NCBI RefSeq assembly: GCF_042650885.1
Contig: NZ_JBHSBU010000001.1
Location: 1,860,001-1,924,000 of the forward strand
Source of the DNA: Chitinimonas_A lacunae
GTDB taxonomy: Bacteria; Pseudomonadota; Gammaproteobacteria; Burkholderiales; Chitinimonadaceae
DNA: 64,000 nucleotides
Direction of reading: 5' to 3'
The notes under the pieces: generated by a model
Told to the model about the DNA's origin: nothing
Databases searched by the model: none
The model's input: the letters and a program-made list of their open reading frames with translations, nothing else
Shown: piece by piece, positions 1-7,981 of the stretch
How positions within the stretch are numbered: position 1 is the stretch's first letter
Layout: the number at the start of each line of letters is the position of its first letter
Made by a program: the position numbers and the translations under genes

Positions 1-1531
1 TACGGTACAAGGCCGTATGGTGATGCTGGCCCAGATAGTCGGCTGCGCAGACATTGGCCGCCAGCATGCATTCCTCGATCAGCCGATGGGCATCGTTGCG
101 CCGGACCGGAACGATGCGTTCGATCTTGCCGTGGTCGTTGAATTCCATCACCGTTTCGGTGGTCTCGAAGTCGATGGCGCCACGCCGCTCCCGTTGCCGC
201 AGCAGCACCTTGAACAAGGCGTATAAATCCTGCAGGCCCGCCACCAGCCCACCCCGCTTCTGGGCGGCTGGACCGATGGGCTGTTGCAGAATGTCCCAGA
301 CCTCGTTATAGGTGAAACGGGCCTTGGACCGCATCACTGCCGGATAGAAACGGTAGCTTTTGATCTTGCCGCGCGCGCCCAGCGTCATATCGCACACCAT
401 GCACAGCCGCTCGACTTCCGGATTGAGCGAACAGATACCGTTCGACAGCGCTTCGGGCAGCATCGGAATCACCCGGCGCGGGAAATAGACCGAGGTACCG
501 CGCTCATAGGCGCTCCGATCAAGTGCATCACCCGGCCGCACATAGTGCGAGACATCGGCAATCGCCACCACCAGCCGCCAGTCGCGGCCCTGGCGTTCGG
601 CATAGACCGCATCGTCGAAGTCACGCGCAGTCTCGCCATCGATGGTGACCAGATCGAGTTCGCGCACATCGACCCGCTCCAGCCCTTCGGGCGTCTTCCA
701 ATCCTGCTTCCTGACTTTTTGCGGGGTACGCTCGGCCTGTGCTTGGGCCTCGGCCGGGAATTCACGCGGCAGGTCGTGTTTGCGCAGGGCGATTTCGATT
801 TCCATGCCCGGGTCGCCGTAATTGCCGAGCACCTGGACGATGCGGCCCATGGGCTGGGTATAGTGGCTGGGCTGGGTCAGCAGTTCGACCATCACCACCT
901 GGCCCGGCTCGGCGGCCAGGCTGCCCGAGCCCGGCTCGATCAGGATGTCCTGACTGATCCGTTTTTCCTCGGCCACCACGAAACGCACGCCGCGATCGTC
1001 GAACAGACGGCCGACCAGCAGCTTATTGACCCGCTCCAGCACCTCGACGATCTTGCCCTCGCGCCGGCCACGGCGGTCGATGCCGATTTCGCGCGCCATC
1101 ACCCGGTCGCCATGGAGCGCCTTGTACATTTCCTTGGGCGACAGAAACAGATCGGGACTGCCGTCATCGGGCACCACAAAGCCAAAGCCATCGGCATGGC
1201 CCTGCACCCGGCCCTTGATCAGGTCGAGCTTGTCGGCGACGCAGATGGCGCCTTTGCGGTTGATCACGATATCGCCTTCACGCGCCATGGCGTTCAGACG
1301 ACGCTGGAAGAAATCGGCCTCGTCGGGCTGGATCGCGAACAACTCGACCAGTTCCTCGACCGGCATCGGGGTGCCACGTTCGACCAGCAGTTGCAGCATA
1401 TAGCCGCGACTGGGCAATGGATTGGAATAGCGCTGCCGTTCCTGTTCGAGATAGGGGTCGGCGGCGCGCAGCGCCTGGGCGGCTTTGGGTAGATGGGTGT
1501 TTTTACTTTTTGTATTGTCCATGCTTGACAT
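1..1531 (-). CDS. rnr: Ribonuclease R, 3' end cut off by the window edge
   Basis: This is a processive 3'-5' exoribonuclease of the RNase II/RNB family, which degrades structured RNA and matures stable RNAs in the cytoplasm. About 510 codons are open from an ATG at 1531 to the left edge, where the gene leaves the window. The order is an N-terminal winged-helix region, cold-shock/OB domains (GHADGFGFVVPDDG) and the start of the RNB catalytic domain, with the metal-binding run DFDDAVYAER. A second in-frame ATG three codons later (1522) is an alternative start. The start region overlaps the promoter of the first tRNA-Leu gene on the other strand. The long plus-strand frame opposite (284-1492) is a shadow. 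The family assignment is secure; the C-terminal S1 domain is not visible. Confidence 0.93.
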   Translation of the reverse strand, partial: MSSMDNTKSKNTHLPKAAQALRAADPYLEQERQRYSNPLPSRGYMLQLLVERGTPMPVEELVELFAIQPDEADFFQRRLNAMAREGDIVINRKGAICVADKLDLIKGRVQGHADGFGFVVPDDGSPDLFLSPKEMYKALHGDRVMAREIGIDRRGRREGKIVEVLERVNKLLVGRLFDDRGVRFVVAEEKRISQDILIEPGSGSLAAEPGQVVMVELLTQPSHYTQPMGRIVQVLGNYGDPGMEIEIALRKHDLPREFPAEAQAQAERTPQKVRKQDWKTPEGLERVDVRELDLVTIDGETARDFDDAVYAERQGRDWRLVVAIADVSHYVRPGDALDRSAYERGTSVYFPRRVIPMLPEALSNGICSLNPEVERLCMVCDMTLGARGKIKSYRFYPAVMRSKARFTYNEVWDILQQPIGPAAQKRGGLVAGLQDLYALFKVLLRQRERRGAIDFETTETVMEFNDHGKIERIVPVRRNDAHRLIEECMLAANVCAADYLGQHHHTALYR

Positions 1532-1552
1532 GGTTTTTTCTTTCTCTATAAT
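1525..1552 (+). promoter_or_regulatory. Sigma-70 promoter of tRNA-Leu copy 1
   Basis: A perfect TTGACA (1525-1530) and a perfect TATAAT (1547-1552) are separated by 16 bp. Transcription would start about 35 nt before the tRNA. The -35 box and spacer lie inside the first codons and ribosome-binding region of the divergent rnr gene. Confidence 0.85.
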
Positions 1553-1594
1553 GCGCATCTCTCGACGCGCTGCTGCGAAGCAGCGATGTTCGAA

Positions 1595-1681
1595 GCCCAG
1601 GTGGCGGAATTGGTAGACGCACTAGGTTCAGGTCCTAGCGGTAGCAATACCGTGGAAGTTCGAGTCTTCTCCTGGGCACCA
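1595..1681 (+). tRNA. tRNA-Leu(CAG), copy 1
   Basis: 87 nt including an encoded CCA end. The acceptor stem GCCCAGG pairs with CCTGGGC. The anticodon loop TTCAGGT (1627-1633) gives anticodon CAG (1629-1631), reading CUG, the dominant leucine codon of this GC-rich DNA. The long variable arm is that of a class II tRNA. The same sequence recurs twice downstream. Confidence 0.97.
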
Positions 1682-1694
1682 CCGAATTCAACAG

Positions 1695-1728
1695 AGACCG
1701 CGAAGCAATTCGCGGTCTTTTGTTTTTT
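1695..1728 (+). terminator. Intrinsic terminator after tRNA-Leu copy 1
   Basis: A ten-base-pair stem (AGACCGCGAA with TTCGCGGTCT) closes a GCAA tetraloop and is followed by a T-rich tract. The same hairpin follows copy 2, so flank and gene were duplicated together. Confidence 0.9.
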
Positions 1729-1817
1729 CTGTAGGCAATTAGCGTGCGTCGGTCCAGCCATGGATTGGCAGACCCGCGCTCGGGGGAAACAAATCGGAAA
1801 GTTTTGCGGATGAAATA

Positions 1818-1845
1818 TTGACACTCCGGCGATTTTCCCTATAAT
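1818..1845 (+). promoter_or_regulatory. Sigma-70 promoter of tRNA-Leu copy 2
   Basis: TTGACA (1818-1823) and TATAAT (1840-1845) with a 16-bp spacer, the same architecture as for copies 1 and 3. The start-proximal CTCTACGC is shared with copy 3. Confidence 0.85.
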
Positions 1846-1893
1846 ACGGCCCTCTACGCAAGACAAATCGTTGCAAATCGACTGTCTAGCGTT

Positions 1894-1980
1894 GCCCAGG
1901 TGGCGGAATTGGTAGACGCACTAGGTTCAGGTCCTAGCGGTAGCAATACCGTGGAAGTTCGAGTCTTCTCCTGGGCACCA
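1894..1980 (+). tRNA. tRNA-Leu(CAG), copy 2
   Basis: The 87-nt sequence reads the same as copy 1, with encoded CCA and anticodon CAG at 1928-1930. It lies 212 nt after copy 1, and its own promoter and terminator make it an independent transcription unit. Confidence 0.97.
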
Positions 1981-1994
1981 CCGAATTCAACGAA

Positions 1995-2020
1995 AGACCG
2001 CGAAGCAATTCGCGGTCTTT
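1995..2020 (+). terminator. Intrinsic terminator after tRNA-Leu copy 2
   Basis: The stem AGACCGCGAA / TTCGCGGTCT with a GCAA loop duplicates the hairpin after copy 1. The T-tract that follows is shorter. Confidence 0.85.
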
Positions 2021-2116
2021 TGCTTTATCCCTGCCCATCAAGTTTCGCAATATCTATCCTCCGATTTGATCAAGCCGCTGGCCCGCTTCCATCCTTAAAA
2101 TTTTTCGCATCAATCG

Positions 2117-2144
2117 TTGACAGACTTTCTGAAATCTCTATAAT
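2117..2144 (+). promoter_or_regulatory. Sigma-70 promoter of tRNA-Leu copy 3
   Basis: TTGACA (2117-2122), a 16-bp spacer and TATAAT (2139-2144), the third example of the same consensus arrangement in 620 bp. Confidence 0.85.
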
Positions 2145-2177
2145 GCACAGCTCTACGCCAGACGACAGTCTGACGTT

Positions 2178-2264
2178 GCCCAGGTGGCGGAATTGGTAGA
2201 CGCACTAGGTTCAGGTCCTAGCGGTAGCAATACCGTGGAAGTTCGAGTCTTCTCCTGGGCACCA
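2178..2264 (+). tRNA. tRNA-Leu(CAG), copy 3
   Basis: The 87-nt sequence matches copies 1 and 2, with anticodon CAG at 2212-2214 and an encoded CCA. Its 3' flank has diverged from the other two copies beyond the first few bases. Confidence 0.97.
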
Positions 2265-2274
2265 CCGAATTGCC

Positions 2275-2310
2275 AAAAGCCGCGAAATCGATCAGGTTTC
2301 GCGGCTTTTT
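2275..2310 (+). terminator. Intrinsic terminator after tRNA-Leu copy 3
   Basis: AAAAGCCGCGAAA (2275-2287) pairs with TTTCGCGGCTTTT (2297-2309), and more T follows. The stem differs from the terminators of copies 1 and 2. Confidence 0.88.
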
Positions 2311-2376
2311 CATATTTCTCTGTTTTGTAGAAAAAAATCTGCAAAACGTCTGCAAGACTCAGAAATCTATCTAAAC

Positions 2377-2415
2377 AAAAAATAAAATAGCCGGCCCGTC
2401 GAACGGGCCGGCTAT
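2377..2415 (-). terminator. Terminator of the pdxJ transcript
   Basis: ATAGCCGGCCCG (2387-2398) and CGGGCCGGCTAT (2404-2415) form a strong stem just past the pdxJ stop. On the minus strand it is followed by a T-rich run, as expected for the end of the purA-pdxJ transcript. Confidence 0.85.
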
Positions 2416-2419
2416 CGGC

Positions 2420-3175
2420 TTAACTGCGTGCGGCCGCAATCACCTTCAGGTAATTGGCAACCGTAGCCGCCAGTCCATCGTAGAGTGCCTCGCCGATCAG
2501 GGCATGACCGATCGACACTTCCTCCACTTCCGGCAAAGCGCGCAGGAATGGCCCCAGATTGCGCTGATCGAGATCGTGCCCCGCATTGACCGCCAGACCG
2601 GCCGCACGGGCGCGGCGGGCAGTGTCGGCGCAGCGGGCCAGCTCGGCCGCATAATCGCCGCGGCTGAAGGCTTCGGCATAGGGGCCGGTGTAGATCTCGA
2701 TCCGGTCGGCACCGATATCGGCAGCCAGCTCGATATCGGGCGAACCGGCGTCCATGAACAGGCTGACGCGGCAGCCATGGAACTTGAGTTCACGGATCAG
2801 CGGCTTGAGCCGTTCGCCGTCACGGCGCAGATCAAAGCCATGGTCGGACGTGATCTGACCATCGCCGTCGGGTACCAGGGTGGCCTGGGCCGGTCGCGTT
2901 TCGGCAATCAGGGCGCTGAGGCCCGGATAGCTGCCGCGCGGCGGGGCGAACGGATTGCCTTCGATATTGAACTCGACCGTAGCGGCCGTCAGCGCGGCCA
3001 GCGCGCGTACATCATCGGGCCGGATATGGCGCTGGTCGGGACGTGGATGCACCGTAATGCCGCCGCAGCCGGCAGCGATACAGCAGCGGGCCGCCTCGAC
3101 CACATCGGGCAGCACACCGCCACGCGAATTGCGCAATACAGCGATCTTATTGACGTTGACGGACAGCACGGTCAT
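2420..3175 (-). CDS. pdxJ: Pyridoxine 5'-phosphate synthase, variant active-site form
   Basis: PdxJ condenses 1-deoxyxylulose 5-phosphate with 3-amino-1-hydroxyacetone phosphate to make pyridoxine 5'-phosphate, the last ring-forming step of DXP-dependent vitamin B6 synthesis. The 251-residue protein is a TIM barrel of normal length. It keeps His43, Arg45, Glu72, Glu160 and His200 at the expected places. The N-terminal motif reads SVNVNKIAVLRNSRGG, so the Asp9-His10 pair of the Escherichia coli enzyme is Asn9-Lys10. From memory, that variant is seen in Bacteroidetes and Xanthomonadaceae forms. The gene starts 4 nt after the purA stop and ends the long minus-strand train, rather than sitting next to recO/acpS as is common. 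Function is likely conserved; transfer is an inference. Confidence 0.92.
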   Translation of the reverse strand: MTVLSVNVNKIAVLRNSRGGVLPDVVEAARCCIAAGCGGITVHPRPDQRHIRPDDVRALAALTAATVEFNIEGNPFAPPRGSYPGLSALIAETRPAQATLVPDGDGQITSDHGFDLRRDGERLKPLIRELKFHGCRVSLFMDAGSPDIELAADIGADRIEIYTGPYAEAFSRGDYAAELARCADTARRARAAGLAVNAGHDLDQRNLGPFLRALPEVEEVSIGHALIGEALYDGLAATVANYLKVIAAARS

Positions 3176-3179
3176 CAGA

Positions 3180-4475
3180 TCAGGCCTCGAACGGGTGACG
3201 CAGCACGATGGTTTCTTCGCGGTCCGGGCCGGTCGAGATGATATCGATCGGCGCGCCGGTCACGGCTTCGATCCGCTTGAGATAGTTGCGGGCAGCGAGC
3301 GGCAGCTCGTCGTAGCGCTTGATGCCGACCGTGCTGTCGCTCCAGCCCGGCATTTCCTCGTAGATCGGCTTGCAGCCGGCCAGCTCTTCGGCGCCCACCG
3401 GCAGGATATCGCGGCGCTGGCCGTCGATTTCATAGCCGACGCAGATCTGGATCGATTCCATGCCATCCATCACATCCATCTTGGTGATGCACAGGCCCGA
3501 GACGCCGTTGATCTGGATCGAGCGCTTGAGCGCAGCGGCGTCGAACCAACCGCAGCGACGCGGCCGGCCCGTGACCGAACCGAATTCATTGCCGCGCTTG
3601 GCCAGGCCAGCGCCCACATCATCGAACAGCTCGGTCGGGAACGGACCCGAGCCGACCCGGGTGGTATAGGCCTTGGTGATGCCGAGCACATAGTGCAGCA
3701 TCTGCGGTGCCACCCCAGCGCCCGACGAGGCGGTGCCGGCCACGCAATTGCTCGACGTGACAAAGGGATAGGTGCCGTGGTCGACGTCAAGCAGCGTGCC
3801 CTGGGCACCTTCGAACAGGAAACGGCGGCCTTCGGCATGGCGCTCGTTCAAGAGACGCGATACATCGGCCACCATCGGCTTGATCCGCTCAGCCAGACGG
3901 AAGGTTTCTTCGAGGGTCTGCTGGAAGTCGATGGTATCGACGTGGTAGTAGTTCTTGAGGATGAAGTTGTAATAGTCGAGGTTCTCGCCCAGCTTGGCGG
4001 CGAAACGCTCGCGGTGGAACAGGTCCTGCACCCGGATGGCGCGGCGGGCGACCTTGTCTTCATAGGCCGGGCCGACGCCACGGCCCGTGGTGCCGATCTT
4101 GCCGGCGCCCTTGGCCTGTTCGCGCGCCTGGTCCATGGCAACATGGTAGGGCAGGATCAGCGGGCAGGCTTCGGAGATCTTGAGCCGCGAGGCCACATCG
4201 ACGCCGCCGGCTTCGAGTTCGTCGATTTCGGTCAGCAGTGCCGACGGCGACAGCACCACGCCATTGCCGATATAGCAGGCCACGCCTTCGCGCAGGATGC
4301 CCGACGGGATCAGGCGCAACACCGTCTTCTTGCCGCCGATGATCAGGGTATGACCGGCATTGTGACCGCCCTGGAAGCGCACCACCCCATCGGCGTGATC
4401 GGTCAGCCAATCGACGATTTTGCCTTTGCCTTCGTCACCCCATTGGGTGCCAATCACGACTACATTACGGCTCAT
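3180..4475 (-). CDS. purA: Adenylosuccinate synthetase
   Basis: PurA makes adenylosuccinate from IMP, aspartate and GTP, the first step from IMP to AMP, in the cytosol. The 431 residues match the usual length. The N-terminal P-loop-like motif GTQWGDEGKGK and the FQGGHNAGHT motif with its catalytic histidine are intact. The ATG at 4475 is preceded on the minus strand by AGGAAG. It follows hisZ after a 116-bp GC-rich gap and leads into pdxJ with only 4 nt between them, so the last two genes are probably co-translated. hisZ upstream is the usual betaproteobacterial neighbour. Confidence 0.97.
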   Translation of the reverse strand: MSRNVVVIGTQWGDEGKGKIVDWLTDHADGVVRFQGGHNAGHTLIIGGKKTVLRLIPSGILREGVACYIGNGVVLSPSALLTEIDELEAGGVDVASRLKISEACPLILPYHVAMDQAREQAKGAGKIGTTGRGVGPAYEDKVARRAIRVQDLFHRERFAAKLGENLDYYNFILKNYYHVDTIDFQQTLEETFRLAERIKPMVADVSRLLNERHAEGRRFLFEGAQGTLLDVDHGTYPFVTSSNCVAGTASSGAGVAPQMLHYVLGITKAYTTRVGSGPFPTELFDDVGAGLAKRGNEFGSVTGRPRRCGWFDAAALKRSIQINGVSGLCITKMDVMDGMESIQICVGYEIDGQRRDILPVGAEELAGCKPIYEEMPGWSDSTVGIKRYDELPLAARNYLKRIEAVTGAPIDIISTGPDREETIVLRHPFEA

Positions 4476-4561
4476 TGGAATCTTCCTCGTTCAGACTTAG
4501 GGAGTCCGCCGCGGACGGCGGGCCGGACGGCCGCTCGAAGGCCGGCCGGACAGGAATCGAC

Positions 4562-4580
4562 GCGCGGGCCCGGCCCGCGC
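4562..4580. other. GC-rich palindromes between hisZ and purA
   Basis: A perfect 9-bp inverted repeat with a single central base (4562-4580) lies in the 116-bp hisZ-purA gap. A second short palindrome, GTCCGC-C-GCGGAC, lies nearby at about 4505-4517. There is no T-tract, so this is a structured spacer or processing site rather than a clear intrinsic terminator. Confidence 0.4.
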
Positions 4581-4591
4581 ACTTCTCTATC

Positions 4592-5749
4592 TTAGGCGCC
4601 GAGCGGCACCACTTGCCATTGACCGCCGCGCTCGACCAGTTCGCGGTCGGCATGCAGCTCCTCGACATCGATCACCTCGCCCAGCCGTACCACCACCGTT
4701 TCGCCGGCACTGCGCAGCGCACGGATCGCATCGGCCAGGGCCGGATCGAGCCGGTCGGGTGCCAGAATGGCGCGCCGGGCCAGTGCCGGCGCCAGCCGGC
4801 GGCTCAGTTCCTTCAAATCGACGCTGAAACCGGTGGCCGGACGCGGCCGACCGAAGCGCTCGCCGACATGGTCATAGCGGCCACCGCGCGCCACCGCATT
4901 GGCCCAGCCTTCGGCATAGGCGGCAAACACCAGGCCGGTGTGGTAGTAGCCCGAGCGCAGCTCGGACAGATCGTAATGCGGCACGATGCCACGCGCGGCC
5001 AAGGCTTCGGTCAGATCGCGCAGCGCGGCAAGCGCGGCCGTAATGGGTGGCAGCGCAGGAAGTCGTTGCTCGGCCGCAGCCAGCACCTCGGCGCCACCAT
5101 AGAGGGTCGGCAAGGCAGCAAGACCTTGCGCCAGCGGGGCCGGCAGACCGGCCACCAGCGCAGCAAGGCTTGGCAGGTCTTTCTGCTGGATGGCCCGGAA
5201 TACCGCTTCGCGCCGCTCGCCGCTTAGCGCTGCCGCATCGGCCAGCGCCAGGAACAGGCCGATATGGCCGATATCGAGATGGACCTGTTCGATCCCGGCC
5301 AACCGCAGGCACTCGCGCATCAGCTCCACCACCTCCACATCGGCGGCCACACCGGCAAAGCCGTAGATTTCAGCGCCAAGTTGCAGCGGTTCGCGCGAAG
5401 ACAGGATACCGTCGGGCAGCGCATGGACAGTCGAGCCGGCATAGCACAGCCGCGCCACCCCCTGACGGTTGAGCAGATGGGCATCGATACGCGCCACCTG
5501 CGGCGTGATATCGGCACGCAGACCGAGCTGGCGGCCCGACAGCTGATCGGTCAGCTTGAAGGTTTTGAGCTCCAGCGCAGCATCGGCAGGCGGCAGCAGC
5601 GAATCGACATACTCGATCAGCGGCGGCAGCACCAGCTCGTAGCCGAAACCGGCCGCCAGATCGAGCATGGCGCGGCGCAGGGTTTCCACGCGGCGGGCCT
5701 CGGGCGGCAGCAGGTCGGAGATATGTTCGGGCAGAATCCAGTTACGCAT
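4592..5749 (-). CDS. hisZ: ATP phosphoribosyltransferase regulatory subunit HisZ
   Basis: HisZ is a catalytically inactive histidyl-tRNA synthetase paralogue. It binds short-form HisG to build the ATP phosphoribosyltransferase complex that starts histidine synthesis and carries its feedback regulation. The 385-residue protein keeps the class II core (LPPEARRVETLRRA at the N terminus, the motif 2-like LGLRADITPQVAR) but lacks the C-terminal anticodon-binding domain. The true hisS is 7 kb upstream in the same direction. hisG is not in this window. Position between hflC and purA is the classic betaproteobacterial arrangement and supports the call. Confidence 0.95.
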   Translation of the reverse strand: MRNWILPEHISDLLPPEARRVETLRRAMLDLAAGFGYELVLPPLIEYVDSLLPPADAALELKTFKLTDQLSGRQLGLRADITPQVARIDAHLLNRQGVARLCYAGSTVHALPDGILSSREPLQLGAEIYGFAGVAADVEVVELMRECLRLAGIEQVHLDIGHIGLFLALADAAALSGERREAVFRAIQQKDLPSLAALVAGLPAPLAQGLAALPTLYGGAEVLAAAEQRLPALPPITAALAALRDLTEALAARGIVPHYDLSELRSGYYHTGLVFAAYAEGWANAVARGGRYDHVGERFGRPRPATGFSVDLKELSRRLAPALARRAILAPDRLDPALADAIRALRSAGETVVVRLGEVIDVEELHADRELVERGGQWQVVPLGA

Positions 5750-5892
5750 GGTGATCAGGCTTGGCAGTCGGGCGCGGCAGGCGCGCTGCTGAAAGGAACG
5801 GCGGACAGCAATTGGCCCCCGCCGTTCAGGGCGAGGGCCAGCTGCCGGGACGGATTATCCCACAGATTGCATCTCCAACGCGGCTAGCGATA

Positions 5893-6771
5893 CTACTTAG
5901 CGCCAGCGCCGCGCGGATCCTTCATGTACTTGAAGAAATAGGAATTGGGCTCGAGCACCAGCACGTCGCCCTTGTTCTTGAAGGTCTGTTTATAGGCTTC
6001 AAGACTCTTGTAGAAGGCGTAGAACTCGGCGTTCTGACCGTAGGCGCTGGCATAGATGCCGGCTGCCTGGGCATCGCCCTCACCCATCAGCTTCTGGGCC
6101 TTGCTATAGGCTTCGGCCAGAATCACCACCCGCTTGCGGTCGGCTTCGGCCCGGATCGTCACAGCCTGGGCCGCACCTTCCGAACGCAACTGATTGGCGA
6201 CGGTCTTGCGCTCGGACACCATGCGGTCGTATACCGCGTTGCTGATGTCGTCGGGGAAATCGACCCGCTTGAGCCGCACATCGATAATCTTCACCCCGAT
6301 CTTGCGCGCATCGGCATCGACCACATCGCGCACCACATCCATCACCTGGTCGCGCTTACCCGAGATCACATCCTGCACGGTCTGCCGACCGAACTCGGCC
6401 CGCAGCACATCGTTGACGGTGCGACGCAGCCGCGCCTCGGCCTGGGTGGCATTGCCGCGCACACTCTTGTAGTAGCGCTCGACATCGGCCACCTGCCATT
6501 TGACGTAGCTGTTGACCAGCACATTCTTCTTTTCGATGGTGTTGAAGCGCTCGGGCGCTTCGGCATCCATGGTCAGCGTGCGGCGGTCGAAATAGCTCTT
6601 GGTCTGTAGCAGCGGAATCTTGAAGTACAGACCAGGCTCCTTGATCACCCGGACGATCTCGCCCCATTGGCTGACCAGGGCGTACTGGCGCTGGTCCACG
6701 GTAAACACCGACAGGCTGAGGATCAGCAAGCCGAACAACACGATAATCAGGGTCGGAATCAGTTTCTGCAT
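5893..6771 (-). CDS. hflC: HflC, membrane modulator of FtsH
   Basis: HflC is a band 7/SPFH-domain protein anchored by one N-terminal transmembrane helix. With HflK it forms the large periplasmic-facing cage around the FtsH protease. The start chosen is the ATG at 6771 (MQKLIPTLIIVLFGLLILSL): it follows the hflK stop by one base and has GAGAGGG just upstream. An in-frame ATG at 6792 would overlap hflK. The hydrophobic segment covers residues 3-22, followed by the SPFH domain and a coiled-coil region rich in Ala/Glu. Length (292 aa) is normal. It is translationally coupled to hflK. Confidence 0.95.
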   Translation of the reverse strand: MQKLIPTLIIVLFGLLILSLSVFTVDQRQYALVSQWGEIVRVIKEPGLYFKIPLLQTKSYFDRRTLTMDAEAPERFNTIEKKNVLVNSYVKWQVADVERYYKSVRGNATQAEARLRRTVNDVLRAEFGRQTVQDVISGKRDQVMDVVRDVVDADARKIGVKIIDVRLKRVDFPDDISNAVYDRMVSERKTVANQLRSEGAAQAVTIRAEADRKRVVILAEAYSKAQKLMGEGDAQAAGIYASAYGQNAEFYAFYKSLEAYKQTFKNKGDVLVLEPNSYFFKYMKDPRGAGAK

Positions 6772-6772
6772 A

Positions 6773-7978
6773 TCAGCGGCCCTCTCTTTCACCCCGGATG
6801 CTCAGGTCCACCTTGGGCCGCAGCAGTTCCGGACTGGTCGAAGTCGGCAGTTCGATACTGTTGCGGGCAGCGGTAGCCGGATCGACCGCCGGCTGGGCGG
6901 CAGGTGCCGCTGGCAGGGCCGACTGCTGGAGCAGCTTATCGAGCGGCAGATAGAGCATGCTGTTGCCACCCGATTTCTGGTCGACCAGCACTTTGCTGCT
7001 ATTGGTGAGGATCTGCTGCATCGCCTCGAGATAGAGCCGATCGCGCATCACCTGCGGGGCTTTGTTGTATTCGTCGACCACCTGGCGGAAGCGGGCCGCA
7101 TCACCCTCGGCGCGGGCGATCACCGACTGCTTGTAGCCCTCGGCCTCCTTGATCAACTGGGCGGCGTCACCGTCGGCCTTGGGCACCACGGTATTGGCGT
7201 AGGCCGTCCCCTCGTTGGTGAGCTTGACCTTGTCCTGACCGGCCTTGACCGCATCGGCAAACGCCGCCTGGACCGGCTCGGGGGCCTGCACGTCGTTGAT
7301 GTTGACGCGCGACACCTGGACACCGGTGCGGTAATGGTCGAGCAGGCTCTGCATCAGACGGGTGGTTTCGGCGGCAATCTGAGCCCGGCCTTCGTTCAGG
7401 ACGAAGTCGACCTTATTGCGCCCCACCACTTCGCGGATCGCCGTCTCGGCCGCCTGCTTGACCAGGTCGGTGGCGTCGCGGTTGGCGGTGGCGTTGTTGA
7501 ACAGGAAGTCCTCGGCATCCTTGATGTCGTATTGGACTTCGAGTTGCATATCGATGATGTTCTGATCCTGGGTCAGCATCAGCGATTCTTCGTTCTGCCG
7601 TTTGGTATCGCCGCGCGCGCCAATCTCGACCGAACGGATTTCGGACAGGTTGACGATCTCGTGCGATTCGATCGGCCAGGGCATGCGCCAACGCAGACCG
7701 GCATCGGTGGTTTCGAGGTAGCGGCCGAAACGCAGCACCACGGCCTGCTCGCGCACATCGACCGAGTAGAAGCCGCTGCCGAGCCAGATCAGGCCGATCA
7801 GCGCCGCCACCACCCCGACGCCGCCGAGCACGGCGCCGCTGCCCGGCGGAGTGCCTGGCTGATTGGGCTTGCCACCGAAGAACTGCTTCAGTTTGTTGAA
7901 GTATTCGCGAATGATTTCGTCGAGGTCAGGCGGACCGTCGTTGCGACGGCGGCCCCATTGCGGATCGGGTTGCGACAT
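6773..7978 (-). CDS. hflK: HflK, membrane modulator of FtsH
   Basis: HflK is the partner of HflC in the FtsH-regulating complex. The 401 residues show a Gly/Arg/Pro-rich cytoplasmic N-terminus, one transmembrane helix at about residues 50-68 (AVLGGVGVVAALIGLIWLGS), the SPFH domain, and a long Ala/Gln/Asp-rich helical region. A Pro/Ala-rich tail follows (SALPAAPAAQPAVDPATAA). It begins 3 nt before the hflX stop region in transcript order and overlaps the hflC start region, so hflX-hflK-hflC is one translational unit. Confidence 0.96.
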   Translation of the reverse strand: MSQPDPQWGRRRNDGPPDLDEIIREYFNKLKQFFGGKPNQPGTPPGSGAVLGGVGVVAALIGLIWLGSGFYSVDVREQAVVLRFGRYLETTDAGLRWRMPWPIESHEIVNLSEIRSVEIGARGDTKRQNEESLMLTQDQNIIDMQLEVQYDIKDAEDFLFNNATANRDATDLVKQAAETAIREVVGRNKVDFVLNEGRAQIAAETTRLMQSLLDHYRTGVQVSRVNINDVQAPEPVQAAFADAVKAGQDKVKLTNEGTAYANTVVPKADGDAAQLIKEAEGYKQSVIARAEGDAARFRQVVDEYNKAPQVMRDRLYLEAMQQILTNSSKVLVDQKSGGNSMLYLPLDKLLQQSALPAAPAAQPAVDPATAARNSIELPTSTSPELLRPKVDLSIRGEREGR

Positions 7979-7981
7979 TGC

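Noticed and set aside
284..1492. 402-codon plus-strand frame at the left edge
   Set aside because: It is a shadow of rnr, which reads through the window edge on the minus strand.
2955..4595. 546-codon plus-strand frame opposite purA
   Set aside because: The minus strand encodes an intact, well-recognised PurA; the plus frame has no domain features.
4592..5749. Second histidyl-tRNA synthetase
   Set aside because: It lacks the C-terminal anticodon-binding domain and sits at the conserved hisZ position; a full hisS is present at 12909-14171.
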